A DNA stretch of 64,000 bases from CAWGJF01 sp963715745 (GTDB lineage Bacteria > Bacteroidota > Ignavibacteria > Ignavibacteriales > Ignavibacteriaceae). Below the pieces are notes generated by a model. The model worked only from the letters and a program-made list of their open reading frames with translations, made no database searches and was not told the DNA's origin. The position numbers and the translations under genes were made by a program. The DNA is taken from contig OY970271.1 of the NCBI GenBank assembly GCA_963715745.1, positions 1,612,001-1,676,000 of the forward strand, written 5' to 3'. Numbering within the stretch: position 1 is the stretch's first letter; the number at the start of each line of letters is the position of its first letter. This document shows, one piece after another, positions 10,025 to 17,952 of the stretch.

Positions 10025-11341
10025 ATGACCGAAACAACCAGCGGATTTAAAAAAGAACCATCCGCTTTTTACAGGTGGATGGTTTTATTTTTCCTCAGCA
10101 TTGCAATGTTCGGCAACTATTATGTGTTCGATTCTATTTCATTGGTTGCTGATCAGTTAAAGACCCAACTTAATTTCACCGACTTTGATATTGGGCAAAT
10201 GTATTCTTATTACAGTATTGCTGCAATAATTGTTTTAATATTCGGCGGAATTTTAGTTGACAAATGGGGAACAAAGAAATCCGCTATTGTTTTCGCAATC
10301 ATTTGTACCATCTCAGGATTCCTCACTGCTTTTGGATCAAATATTTATGTTATGCTTGCCGGTAGATTTCTTCTTGGGATAGGGTCTGAACCATTAATAG
10401 TTGCAGTTACAGTTGCCATTGCAAAATGGTTTAAAGGAAAACAATTAAGTTTTGCATTAGGCATAAATTTATTTCTTGCACGAGCCGGTACTTATGCTGT
10501 TGATAATTCTCCTTCAATTTTTTCTGAACTTTACAAAGGAGGTTTTGAAGGGCCATTATTACTTGCAGCAGTTGTGGGAACTCTTGCCCTGATAGGTATA
10601 ATAGTCTACGCATTTCTTGAACACAAGGGTGAAAAACTTTTCATCCTGGGTGAGGGAAGCAGCACTGATAAACTAAATGTAAAAGACTTCTTTAAGTTTA
10701 ATAAATCTTTCTGGTACATAACATTACTTTGTGTTACTTTTTATTCAGCAATCTTTCCATTTAGAGCTTTTGCAATAAAGTTTTTTATGGAGACTCATAA
10801 TGTTTCCAGAGAAATGGCCGGGAGTCTTATTTCCTGGTTACCTTTGGCTGCTATGTTTGCAACTCCACTTGTCGGTTTGTTAGTTGATTATATTGGAAAA
10901 CGAGCATTGCTAATGTATTTTGGATCAATTCTTTTACTGCCTGTTTATTTACTTATGGGTTATACAGACATCTCACTATATGTCCCGATAATTATGATGG
11001 GAGTTGCATTTTCATTAATCCCTGCTGTTATGTGGCCTTCAGTAGCATATATTGTTGAAGAAAAAAGACTGGGCTCAGCCTATGCACTGATGACTTTAAT
11101 TCAGCAAATTGGTATGGCACTTTTCCCATTAATTGTAGGTGCAGCAAATGATTACTCAGGAGCAAGTGCAACCAACCCGGAAGGGTATCATCTTGGAATG
11201 TGGATATTTTCAGTTCTAGGAGTACTGGGAATTATTTTTGCTTACCTGTTAAGGAAATCAGAAACAGGTCTGAATGGACATGGACTTGAAGAAGGAATGA
11301 AACACAGAAAAAAAGACTTAGCAACTGAGTCAACTTCATAA
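10025..11341 (+). CDS. Major facilitator superfamily transporter
   Basis: A 438-residue carrier with 12 predicted helices. The MFS signature between helices 2 and 3 is visible as GGILVDKWGTKKS, and a second copy of the pattern occurs as VGLLVDYIGKRA in the second half. The C-terminal tail is hydrophilic (GMKHRKKDLATE). It resembles the general nitrate/oxalate-type or sugar-phosphate-like MFS permeases in layout but no substrate motif is decisive. It begins two bases after the OPT gene stop, implying translational coupling. Confidence 0.85.
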   Translation: MTETTSGFKKEPSAFYRWMVLFFLSIAMFGNYYVFDSISLVADQLKTQLNFTDFDIGQMYSYYSIAAIIVLIFGGILVDKWGTKKSAIVFAIICTISGFLTAFGSNIYVMLAGRFLLGIGSEPLIVAVTVAIAKWFKGKQLSFALGINLFLARAGTYAVDNSPSIFSELYKGGFEGPLLLAAVVGTLALIGIIVYAFLEHKGEKLFILGEGSSTDKLNVKDFFKFNKSFWYITLLCVTFYSAIFPFRAFAIKFFMETHNVSREMAGSLISWLPLAAMFATPLVGLLVDYIGKRALLMYFGSILLLPVYLLMGYTDISLYVPIIMMGVAFSLIPAVMWPSVAYIVEEKRLGSAYALMTLIQQIGMALFPLIVGAANDYSGASATNPEGYHLGMWIFSVLGVLGIIFAYLLRKSETGLNGHGLEEGMKHRKKDLATESTS

Positions 11342-11485
11342 GATCAACTTTATTTTTAAAATATCCTGATCCGGTTATACCACTAAAAAAATAGCGGGGA
11401 ATTTTTTACAGTTGTTATCAATCCGAAAATAATTCTATTTGTGCATTTTTATAACTAATTTGCAATTAAGTTACTGAAAGATGTT

Positions 11486-12238
11486 ATGCGTTTATTGACC
11501 AGTGCATTATTTGCACTTATAATGTTGTTTCCCTCAGTTCAAATTCAATCCCAGACATTTGGATTTGGTTGTCTTGGTTTTGTTGGGGGTTATGGTGGTT
11601 TTACTTACCAGCAGTATGATGCAAACGGACTGAATTCTTTTGTTCAGTCATTTAATGAATCCCGTCCTACCGGAAGTAATAAAATGGATGAATTTAAGTT
11701 TGCAACCGGCTATCGAATTGGAATAAATTTTTTCAGAGCTACTTTTAAAAACGGAATTATTTTAACGGCAAAAGGATATTACCAGTCGCTTGGAAAAAAG
11801 AATAAAGCGTCGGAAGAAGTAGTAAATGGAATGAATGATTATGCATTTGATCTGGATCTTAAAAACTGGGGAGTAGGCTTGGATGTGGGGCTGGATCTTT
11901 TCAAAGGTATTAGCTGGAAGGTGATTGACGGCGCATTACATTTTAATAATATTAAGTTTACAACAACTGAAAACTTTCCCGGAGAAACTATCATATCTGT
12001 TTATAAAAACGATGGTAATGATCTGAGTTACTCAGTTGGAACAGGATTAATTGTATCTATAATCCAGGATTATATCAGCATTGAAGGTCTGGCAGGCTAC
12101 ACAAACTTAAAAGTTCAGGAAGTGAAAAATAATTTAGGAACACCTTTACTAATCCCGGGAGATGATACAAAAAACTTTATTAAATCAGGCGGGTTTACTG
12201 CGGTCATACAATTAAATGTGGGATTTCCTTTACTTTAG
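11486..12238 (+). CDS. Secreted outer-membrane beta-barrel-like protein
   Basis: A 250-residue protein with an N-terminal signal peptide (ending near IQSQT) and an amphipathic, glycine- and aromatic-rich body that ends INVGFPLL, as expected for a barrel. No named family recognised. It sits alone between the transporter pair and the aminopeptidase gene. Confidence 0.6.
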   Translation: MRLLTSALFALIMLFPSVQIQSQTFGFGCLGFVGGYGGFTYQQYDANGLNSFVQSFNESRPTGSNKMDEFKFATGYRIGINFFRATFKNGIILTAKGYYQSLGKKNKASEEVVNGMNDYAFDLDLKNWGVGLDVGLDLFKGISWKVIDGALHFNNIKFTTTENFPGETIISVYKNDGNDLSYSVGTGLIVSIIQDYISIEGLAGYTNLKVQEVKNNLGTPLLIPGDDTKNFIKSGGFTAVIQLNVGFPLL

Positions 12239-12288
12239 TTTTGTAAGACATTCAGTCAGTCATCCATTCATTCAAACAAATTTAAAAA

Positions 12289-13254
12289 ATGAAATTAACA
12301 AAACTTGATACAGCATCAGTCATTGCAATCCGTGATTGTATGGGTGCTAAGAAAAATGAAAGCATACTTGTAATTACAGATGAAAATAAGAGGGAAATCG
12401 GTTATTCACTTTTTGAAAATGCAAAACGGCTTGGTTATCAATCTTTGCTTGTTGAGATGAAATCAGGAAAGATAAATGGGGAAGAACCACCTCAGGCAAT
12501 TGCAGAGATTATGCAAAAGTTTGATGTGGTTTTAGTACCAACAACAAAATCAATTACACATACTGACGCAAGAAGAAAAGCTTCTGCAAATGGAGTCAGA
12601 GTTGCAACATTTCCAGGGATCACAAAAGAAATTATGATCCGTGGAATGAATGCTGACTACAATGCAATTTCAAAAAGATCAATAAAGCTTAAAAAGATTC
12701 TGGAAAAAGGGAAACAAATAAAAGTGACAGCTCCTGCCGGAACTGACATAACTTTTGATATTGCTGGAAGAAAAGCAATTGCCAGCAAAGGATTATTTCA
12801 CAAGAAAGGTGAAAGCGGAAACCTCCCTACAGGTGAAACATTTTTAGCTCCTGTTGAAGGTACCGCGAACGGGGTATTTGTTGCTGATGGTTCATTTGCA
12901 GGATTGGGTTTAATGAAGAATACCAGTATTAAAGTTGAAGTGAAGAATGGTTTTGCAACCAAAATTACAGGAGGAAATCCGGCAAAAAAATTAAATGCAA
13001 TGCTTGATGAAGTGGGTAAACGTGCAAGAAACATTGCAGAGTTCGGAATCGGAACAAATGACAGTGCTAAACTCAGTGGCGTTCTTCTTGAAGATGAAAA
13101 AGTTATGGGAACTGTTCACATCGCACTTGGAAATAATGTTACAATGGGCGGTACATTCAACGTTCCAATTCATGTTGATGGTGTTATTAAAAAGCCATCT
13201 GTCTGGATGGATGGTAAATTATTGATGAAGGATGGAAAGCTTTTAGTTACTTAA
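12289..13254 (+). CDS. M29-like aminopeptidase (aminopeptidase T family, COG2309)
   Basis: A 321-residue cytoplasmic protein resembling the short aminopeptidase T/M29-related group. Visible conserved stretches are PTTKSITHTDARRKA near residue 85, GKQIKVTAPAGTD, NLPTGETFLAPVEGTANG (the acidic ligand E in TGE), GIGTND near 255 and GTVHIALGNN, followed by HVDGVI. The glutamate and histidine residues in these blocks probably bind the metal pair. It likely trims peptides, though some relatives act on ring compounds (NicX group). A potential neighbour in a peptide-handling context is def downstream. Confidence 0.75.
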   Translation: MKLTKLDTASVIAIRDCMGAKKNESILVITDENKREIGYSLFENAKRLGYQSLLVEMKSGKINGEEPPQAIAEIMQKFDVVLVPTTKSITHTDARRKASANGVRVATFPGITKEIMIRGMNADYNAISKRSIKLKKILEKGKQIKVTAPAGTDITFDIAGRKAIASKGLFHKKGESGNLPTGETFLAPVEGTANGVFVADGSFAGLGLMKNTSIKVEVKNGFATKITGGNPAKKLNAMLDEVGKRARNIAEFGIGTNDSAKLSGVLLEDEKVMGTVHIALGNNVTMGGTFNVPIHVDGVIKKPSVWMDGKLLMKDGKLLVT

Positions 13255-13368
13255 TATTCTTTTCTTTTTGAGCAAAAGTACAGTAAAGTACGCTAATCTG
13301 ACACTTTCTAATTGCCAACCTATTAATTATTTTTGCATAGAATTAAACAATAATTAAACAAATTAAAA

Positions 13369-13935
13369 ATGTTCTTACTCCCAATAACACTTTACGGTGA
13401 TAAAATTCTCCGTAAAAAAGTTTCGAAAGTGAATAAAGTTGATAGCGAAACAATTGAACTTATAAAAAATATGTTCGATACAATGCATAATGCAAATGGC
13501 ATAGGTCTGGCGGCTAATCAGGTTGGTGCAGATAAAGCAATTTTTGTTGTAGATATTTCTATGGTTGAAGATTATGAAGATATAAAGCCAATGGTTTTGA
13601 TCAATCCGAAAATAACCGAGTATTCTGAAGAGAAAGTTATGATTGAAGAAGGCTGTCTAAGCATTCCTGAACAACGTGGAGAAGTTTACAGACCAAAGGC
13701 AATTAAAATCAATTTCCAGGATGCAGATCTTAAAGAACATACAATTGATGCTGACAAACTGCTTGCAAGAGTTATGCAGCATGAATATGATCATCTCCGC
13801 GGAATACTTTTTATTGATTTAGTTGATGATCAGACAAAAAAGATGTTGAAGAAACCTCTTGAAAAAATAAAGAAAAGAAAAATCGAGATAGATTATCCTG
13901 TCAGCGATCACGTTGATTACCAGCTTGTGTTATAA
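13369..13935 (+). CDS. def: Peptide deformylase
   Basis: A 188-residue enzyme with all three family motifs: GIGLAANQ (residues 44-51), EGCLSIP (94-100, metal ligand Cys96) and HEYDH (138-142, two His ligands and the catalytic Glu). It removes the formyl group from nascent protein N-termini using Fe2+ or Zn2+. The fmt gene starts 11 bases after its stop, the common def-fmt pairing that couples formylation with deformylation. Confidence 0.97.
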   Translation: MFLLPITLYGDKILRKKVSKVNKVDSETIELIKNMFDTMHNANGIGLAANQVGADKAIFVVDISMVEDYEDIKPMVLINPKITEYSEEKVMIEEGCLSIPEQRGEVYRPKAIKINFQDADLKEHTIDADKLLARVMQHEYDHLRGILFIDLVDDQTKKMLKKPLEKIKKRKIEIDYPVSDHVDYQLVL

Positions 13936-13946
13936 ATGAATTCGCT

Positions 13947-14852
13947 ATGAACATCATTTTCATGGGCACTCCGGATTTTGCAATTCCTTCCTTAAAAATA
14001 CTTATCGAAAGTAAACATAAAGTCATTGCAGTTGTAACAGCGGCAGACAAGCAGCGGGGAAGGGGACAAAAAGTTTCTTTCACACCGGTAAAGGAATTTG
14101 CAGTTAAAAATAATATTCATGTTTTACAGCCTAAGAAGTTGAAAGACAATCCGCAGTTTGTTGATGATTTAAAATCTTTTAATGCAGATTTGTTTGTTGT
14201 TGTTGCATTTAGGATCCTTCCAAAGGAAGTATTTACAATTCCACCAAAAGGTTCATTTAATCTTCACGCTTCGCTTCTTCCAAAATACAGAGGTGCGGCG
14301 CCAATTCAATGGGCATTAATAAAAGGTGAAAAAGAAACAGGACTAACAACCTTTAAGCTTGAGGAAAAAGTAGATACAGGGAATATTTATTTGCAGGAAA
14401 AAGTTGAAATAAAACCTGAAGATAATTTTGAAACTTTGCATGACAGATTAAGCGAGCTCGGTTCAAAAGTAGTTTTACAGACAGTCGAAATGATTGATTC
14501 AGGAAAATTCCAACTGCAAAAACAGGATGATTCACTTGCTTCACCCGCTCCAAAAATTACAAAAGAAATTTGTGAAATTGACTGGAACAAATCAGCTGAA
14601 GAAATTCATAATTTAATTCGTGGTCTTTCCCCGGTACCTGGTGCTTTTTTCATTTTCAATAACAAACTGATAAAGATTTATAAATCTGAAGTTGTTGAAA
14701 GAAACGATCTTAAATCTTTCGAAATTATTCAAACAAAAACTGAATTGATTATTGGTTGTGGAGTAAACTCTTTAAAAATTCTGGAACTTCAACAGGAAGG
14801 AAAAAAAAGAATGGGAGTTGAGGAGTTTTTGAGAGGATTCAGTTTTAATTAG
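13947..14852 (+). CDS. fmt: Methionyl-tRNA formyltransferase
   Basis: A 301-residue enzyme transferring formyl from 10-formyl-THF to initiator Met-tRNA. The catalytic trio is visible as Asn105, His107 (SFNLHASLLPKYRGAAP) and Asp143 (EKVDTG), equivalent to N106/H108/D144 of E. coli. The C-terminal OB-like tRNA-binding domain begins near residue 205 and is a little compact. Its stop overlaps by four bases the stop of the convergent cupin gene. Confidence 0.96.
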   Translation: MNIIFMGTPDFAIPSLKILIESKHKVIAVVTAADKQRGRGQKVSFTPVKEFAVKNNIHVLQPKKLKDNPQFVDDLKSFNADLFVVVAFRILPKEVFTIPPKGSFNLHASLLPKYRGAAPIQWALIKGEKETGLTTFKLEEKVDTGNIYLQEKVEIKPEDNFETLHDRLSELGSKVVLQTVEMIDSGKFQLQKQDDSLASPAPKITKEICEIDWNKSAEEIHNLIRGLSPVPGAFFIFNNKLIKIYKSEVVERNDLKSFEIIQTKTELIIGCGVNSLKILELQQEGKKRMGVEEFLRGFSFN

Positions 14853-15220
14853 TCTCCTGTAGGAATTATTCCTTTGTTCTCCACCATCAGCATTACAGTT
14901 TTTTGCGGTGCTCTGGTTCTGTGTGTTACGTTTTTGGTTACTGTAACACCCTGACCGGGATTCAGTTCAATTGTTTTGTCCTTAAGATCGAGAAATAATT
15001 TTCCTTCGAGAACAAAAAAGAATTCGTCATCATTTTCGTGTTTGTGCCAATGATATTCTCCTTCAACAATTCCGACTCTTACAACACTGCCGTTTACTTC
15101 TGTTAGACTCTGGTTGAACCACTTATCTTTTGTTTTTTTCACCATTTGAGGAATATCAATCAGCTCAAAGTGTTTGTATTTTATATCGAGTTTGGTATTG
15201 TATTTATCGTAGTTTGCCAT
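14849..15220 (-). CDS. Single-domain cupin protein
   Basis: A 123-residue cupin. The metal-binding motif 1 is seen as YHWHKHENDDEFFFVLEG around residues 55-72, and motif 2 as PGQGVTVTKNVTHRT. Such small cupins often bind a metal and may be enzymes, isomerases or sensors; nothing here decides. It overlaps the fmt stop tail to tail by four bases. Confidence 0.85.
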   Translation of the reverse strand: MANYDKYNTKLDIKYKHFELIDIPQMVKKTKDKWFNQSLTEVNGSVVRVGIVEGEYHWHKHENDDEFFFVLEGKLFLDLKDKTIELNPGQGVTVTKNVTHRTRAPQKTVMLMVENKGIIPTGD

Positions 15221-15251
15221 AACATCCTGATTTTAATTTTTAAAAGAATAT

Positions 15252-15614
15252 TTATGAATTTAGATTTGTTCCCTGGTGAAATATCATTTGCCAGTTTCCA
15301 TTTTTGTTTTGCCAGATTGAACTGCGGGCAGATTTTGTTTTCTCATTACTTTCTAATATTATTTTTTCAACCTGGTAAGTTGCAAGTATTGTATCAACAG
15401 AAATTTCTATAGCATTAAAATCTTTCATTGAAAATTTAATCTCAGATTGACTCGGCAATTCATTTAAAATATCCTCCTTGTTATAATTTCTGCCGGATGA
15501 TCCAATTTCCAAAAAATTATCTACAATTAATTCATTTAGCCTTTTTTTTGATTTACGTACTTCCGGCTGAAGCAGTTCAAGTTCAAGGGCTTTTATTAGT
15601 TCAGTTATGTTCAT
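15252..15614 (-). CDS. DUF4440/SnoaL-like NTF2-fold protein
   Basis: A 120-residue protein matching the DUF4440 branch of the NTF2-like superfamily: N-terminal helices (LIKALELELLQPEVRKS), the conserved IVDNFLEIGSSGRNYNKEDIL segment, and the C-terminal strands RSSIWQNKNGNWQMIFHQGT. The fold forms a small hydrophobic pocket; substrate unknown. It lies between the ada and cupin genes on the same strand and may share their transcript. Confidence 0.8.
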   Translation of the reverse strand: MNITELIKALELELLQPEVRKSKKRLNELIVDNFLEIGSSGRNYNKEDILNELPSQSEIKFSMKDFNAIEISVDTILATYQVEKIILESNEKTKSARSSIWQNKNGNWQMIFHQGTNLNS

Positions 15615-15656
15615 TATTACTCTAATAATGCAGATGCTGAAACTAGTTCAGCATGA

Positions 15657-16712
15657 CTAATTACTATTTGTTTTTTCCAGGTTAAGCAAATATTGTTTTC
15701 TCCACATTCCGCCGCCGTAACCGACGAGCTGTCCGTCTTTCCCAATTACCCTGTGACAGGGAATTATTATTGCAATACGGTTATCACCATTTGCTTTTGC
15801 TACTGCTCTAACTGCTTTCGGGTTTCTCAAAGCAACAGCCTGCTGCTGGTATGAACGGGTTTTACCGTAAGGAATTTTCTGCAATTCTTTCCAGACTTTC
15901 AATTGAAATTCTGTTCCGGGCAATGATAATGGTATATCAAAATTTTTACGCTTTCCTTCAAAGTATTCTTTTAGCTGTTTATCCAGCTCATCAAAATATT
16001 TATTTTGTCCTGGAACAAATTCAGCATTTAAATATTTTTTTAATCTTTTAATTTGTGTCTCAATCATTCTGCGGTCAACAAACTCAAGCAGACAAATTCC
16101 CTCATCAACTGCGCCGGCAAGCATCGGACCAAGCGGAGTTAATAATCTTGTAACAGTTACAATTTTTTTATCCTTGCTTTTAGAAGGGGAGAAGCCGGTT
16201 GTTTTCTTAAATGATTCAGCAAAACCGCTTAGAGATTCATAGCCAAGATCAAAAGCTGATTCAGTAACTTTTTCGCCGTGTTTTATTCTGCCGAAAGCCG
16301 TATTGATTCTCTGCAATCTTAAATAAGATTGAAAAGTCATCCCGTGATATTTTTTAAACCATCTCCTGATTTTTGCCGGATCGATATTTCTTTCACGAAG
16401 ATCAGCATCTTTAAATTTGGTGTTCGGGCTTTCTTCAATCTCTTTTAAAAGATTTTTTAACCAGTTAGGTGCTTCACCATTTTGCTGCATTGGGTGACAA
16501 ACTTTGCACGGACGATATCCGTATTGAAGCGCTTCTTTTATTGATTTAAAAAATTCAACATTTTCTTCTTTTGGTTTTCGTGCCGTGCAGGTTGGTCTGC
16601 AAAAAACACCGGTTGTTTTCACGCCGACAAAAAATATTCCCTCAAAGCTGCTGTCCTTGTTAAGCAGGGCGTTGTACATTGTATTTCTGTCAGGCATTGC
16701 TAAGTTATTCAT
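15657..16712 (-). CDS. ada: Bifunctional Ada: methyl-sensing regulator and O6-methylguanine-DNA methyltransferase
   Basis: A 351-residue protein with the complete Ada layout. The N-terminal zinc site has Cys38, Cys42, Cys69 and Cys72 (TTGVFCRPTC, YRPCKVC), numbered exactly as in E. coli Ada. An AraC-type helix-turn-helix follows around 95-180. The C-terminal methyltransferase has the acceptor Cys319 in IIPCHRVIG. Cys38 takes methyl from phosphotriesters, turning the protein into an activator, while Cys319 repairs O6-methylguanine. It probably controls its own transcription; the downstream small genes on the same strand may be part of the response, which is inference. Confidence 0.95.
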   Translation of the reverse strand: MNNLAMPDRNTMYNALLNKDSSFEGIFFVGVKTTGVFCRPTCTARKPKEENVEFFKSIKEALQYGYRPCKVCHPMQQNGEAPNWLKNLLKEIEESPNTKFKDADLRERNIDPAKIRRWFKKYHGMTFQSYLRLQRINTAFGRIKHGEKVTESAFDLGYESLSGFAESFKKTTGFSPSKSKDKKIVTVTRLLTPLGPMLAGAVDEGICLLEFVDRRMIETQIKRLKKYLNAEFVPGQNKYFDELDKQLKEYFEGKRKNFDIPLSLPGTEFQLKVWKELQKIPYGKTRSYQQQAVALRNPKAVRAVAKANGDNRIAIIIPCHRVIGKDGQLVGYGGGMWRKQYLLNLEKTNSN

Positions 16713-16797
16713 TTCACATCCTCAATTTTTTAGAGCAAACATATTAAGTGAATGTTTGCTCAACAACCGGAAAATTGACAAGTAATTTTGATGTGAT

Positions 16798-17661
16798 TTA
16801 TTCCTCAATCAACACACCCATTTTGCCCATCTGAGCATCACGAAGTGCCTGCATAATCTGAGTTTCATTATTCATTACAAATGGTCCGTAAGAAGCAACT
16901 TTTTCATTTATAGGTTCACCTGCAAGCAGGATTGCTCTGGTTGATTTACTTGCTTTGACTTTTATCTTTGTCTTATCATTTTCAAACCAGGCAAGATTTC
17001 TTCCTTCAACTTTTTCAGAATCATTTATCAAAAGTTCTCCATCGAGCAAGTACATTAATGTATTTTGGTTAGAAGGAATATCGAAATCAATTTCGCCATC
17101 TTTTTCAAAATCAAATCTCAAAACTGTTACAGGAATAAAATGATCAACAATTCCTTTAAGATGTTTAAAGTTGCCGGAAACAACACCAACCTTTACTTTT
17201 CCATCTTCTTGGATAAAAACCGGTGTATCTTCTTTTGTAATTGCTGTATAAACAGGCTGCTCCATTTTATTTTTAGCAGGTACATTCAGCCAGAACTGAA
17301 TCAGCTCAAAATCGCCGCCTTGTTCTGCAAGTTCTTTGTAGGGTCTTTCGCTATGAGTAATTCCCATTCCGGCAAACATCCATTGTGTTCCCCCAGCTTT
17401 TACAATGCTGTTGTTTCCTCTCGAATCACGGTGATGAACTCCGCCTTTGAAAATAAGAGTAACCGGTGAAAAACCTCTGTGAGGATGAGGACCAACTCCG
17501 GCATCATTTTGTTTTTGATTTCCCTTCAGTTCATTATCCCAGTGATGAATTAATAAAAACGGATCCATTTGATCCATAAACCTGTTTGGCAATGGTTGAT
17601 CTAGCAGGATTCCGCCCATATCAACTTTTTCACTTTTAATTATTTTTTTTATCGATCTCAT
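16798..17661 (-). CDS. Pirin family protein
   Basis: A 287-residue bicupin of the pirin family, with the N-terminal signatures LLIHHWD and GPHPHRGFSPVTLIFKG, whose histidines bind iron, and VHHRDSRGN and AGMGITHSE further on. Some bacterial pirins have quercetinase activity, others modulate redox-dependent processes. The C-terminal half shows the pirin_C region (NEKVASYGPFVMN). Its start region (first codons plus upstream bases) is duplicated 110 bases upstream. Confidence 0.9.
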   Translation of the reverse strand: MRSIKKIIKSEKVDMGGILLDQPLPNRFMDQMDPFLLIHHWDNELKGNQKQNDAGVGPHPHRGFSPVTLIFKGGVHHRDSRGNNSIVKAGGTQWMFAGMGITHSERPYKELAEQGGDFELIQFWLNVPAKNKMEQPVYTAITKEDTPVFIQEDGKVKVGVVSGNFKHLKGIVDHFIPVTVLRFDFEKDGEIDFDIPSNQNTLMYLLDGELLINDSEKVEGRNLAWFENDKTKIKVKASKSTRAILLAGEPINEKVASYGPFVMNNETQIMQALRDAQMGKMGVLIEE

Positions 17662-17781
17662 ATTACTCTTTCATTACTTGGCTGTCAGGAACCATTTCCT
17701 GACAGAAAATACCTCAAATGTTGGTTCACGAAGTGGTTCGTGATCACCTATTAGTTTTTTATCGATCTCATACTATTCTTT
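17645..17781. repeat. 27-bp direct duplication of the pirin start region around two perfect hairpins
   Basis: Segments 17645-17671 and 17755-17781 agree at 25 of 27 bases (both contain TTTTTTATCGATCTCATA). The first includes the pirin start codon on the minus strand. Between them lie 83 bases holding two perfect inverted repeats: CTGTCAGGAA/TTCCTGACAG at 17682-17691 and 17696-17705, and TCACGAA/TTCGTGA at 17726-17732 and 17737-17743. The layout resembles a small palindromic insertion with flanking duplication, though a simple local duplication would look similar. Confidence 0.6.
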
Positions 17782-17790
17782 ATTGTAGAA

Positions 17791-17805
17791 CGAAGCGCAG
17801 CTTCG
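17791..17805. repeat. Short perfect hairpin
   Basis: CGAAGC (17791-17796) and GCTTCG (17800-17805) form a perfect 6-bp stem with loop GCA. It lies between the pirin duplication and the larger palindrome downstream. Confidence 0.5.
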
Positions 17806-17842
17806 ATTAATATTTCTATAGGGGTTGCCTAAAATTTCATTT

Positions 17843-17913
17843 GTCATTTCGACCGAAAGGAGAAATCTTGCGTTTTGTAAAGATTTTTCGGTCGAGGACT
17901 CCCTCGAAATGAC
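17843..17913. repeat. REP-like long palindrome
   Basis: The outer arms GTCATTTCGA (17843-17852) and TCGAAATGAC (17904-17913) are perfect 10-bp complements. Inside are further complementary blocks CCGAAA/TTTCGG (17853-17858 and 17886-17891) and AAATCTT/AAGATTT. Such sequences are familiar as dispersed intergenic palindromes in Bacteroidota-like genomes. It lies 40 bases from the end of the ABC transporter gene and could act as a terminator or mRNA-stabilising element. Confidence 0.65.
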
Positions 17914-17952
17914 ACTTTGCTAATTATTGGTCAGCTTCCTGTAAAACAGTAT

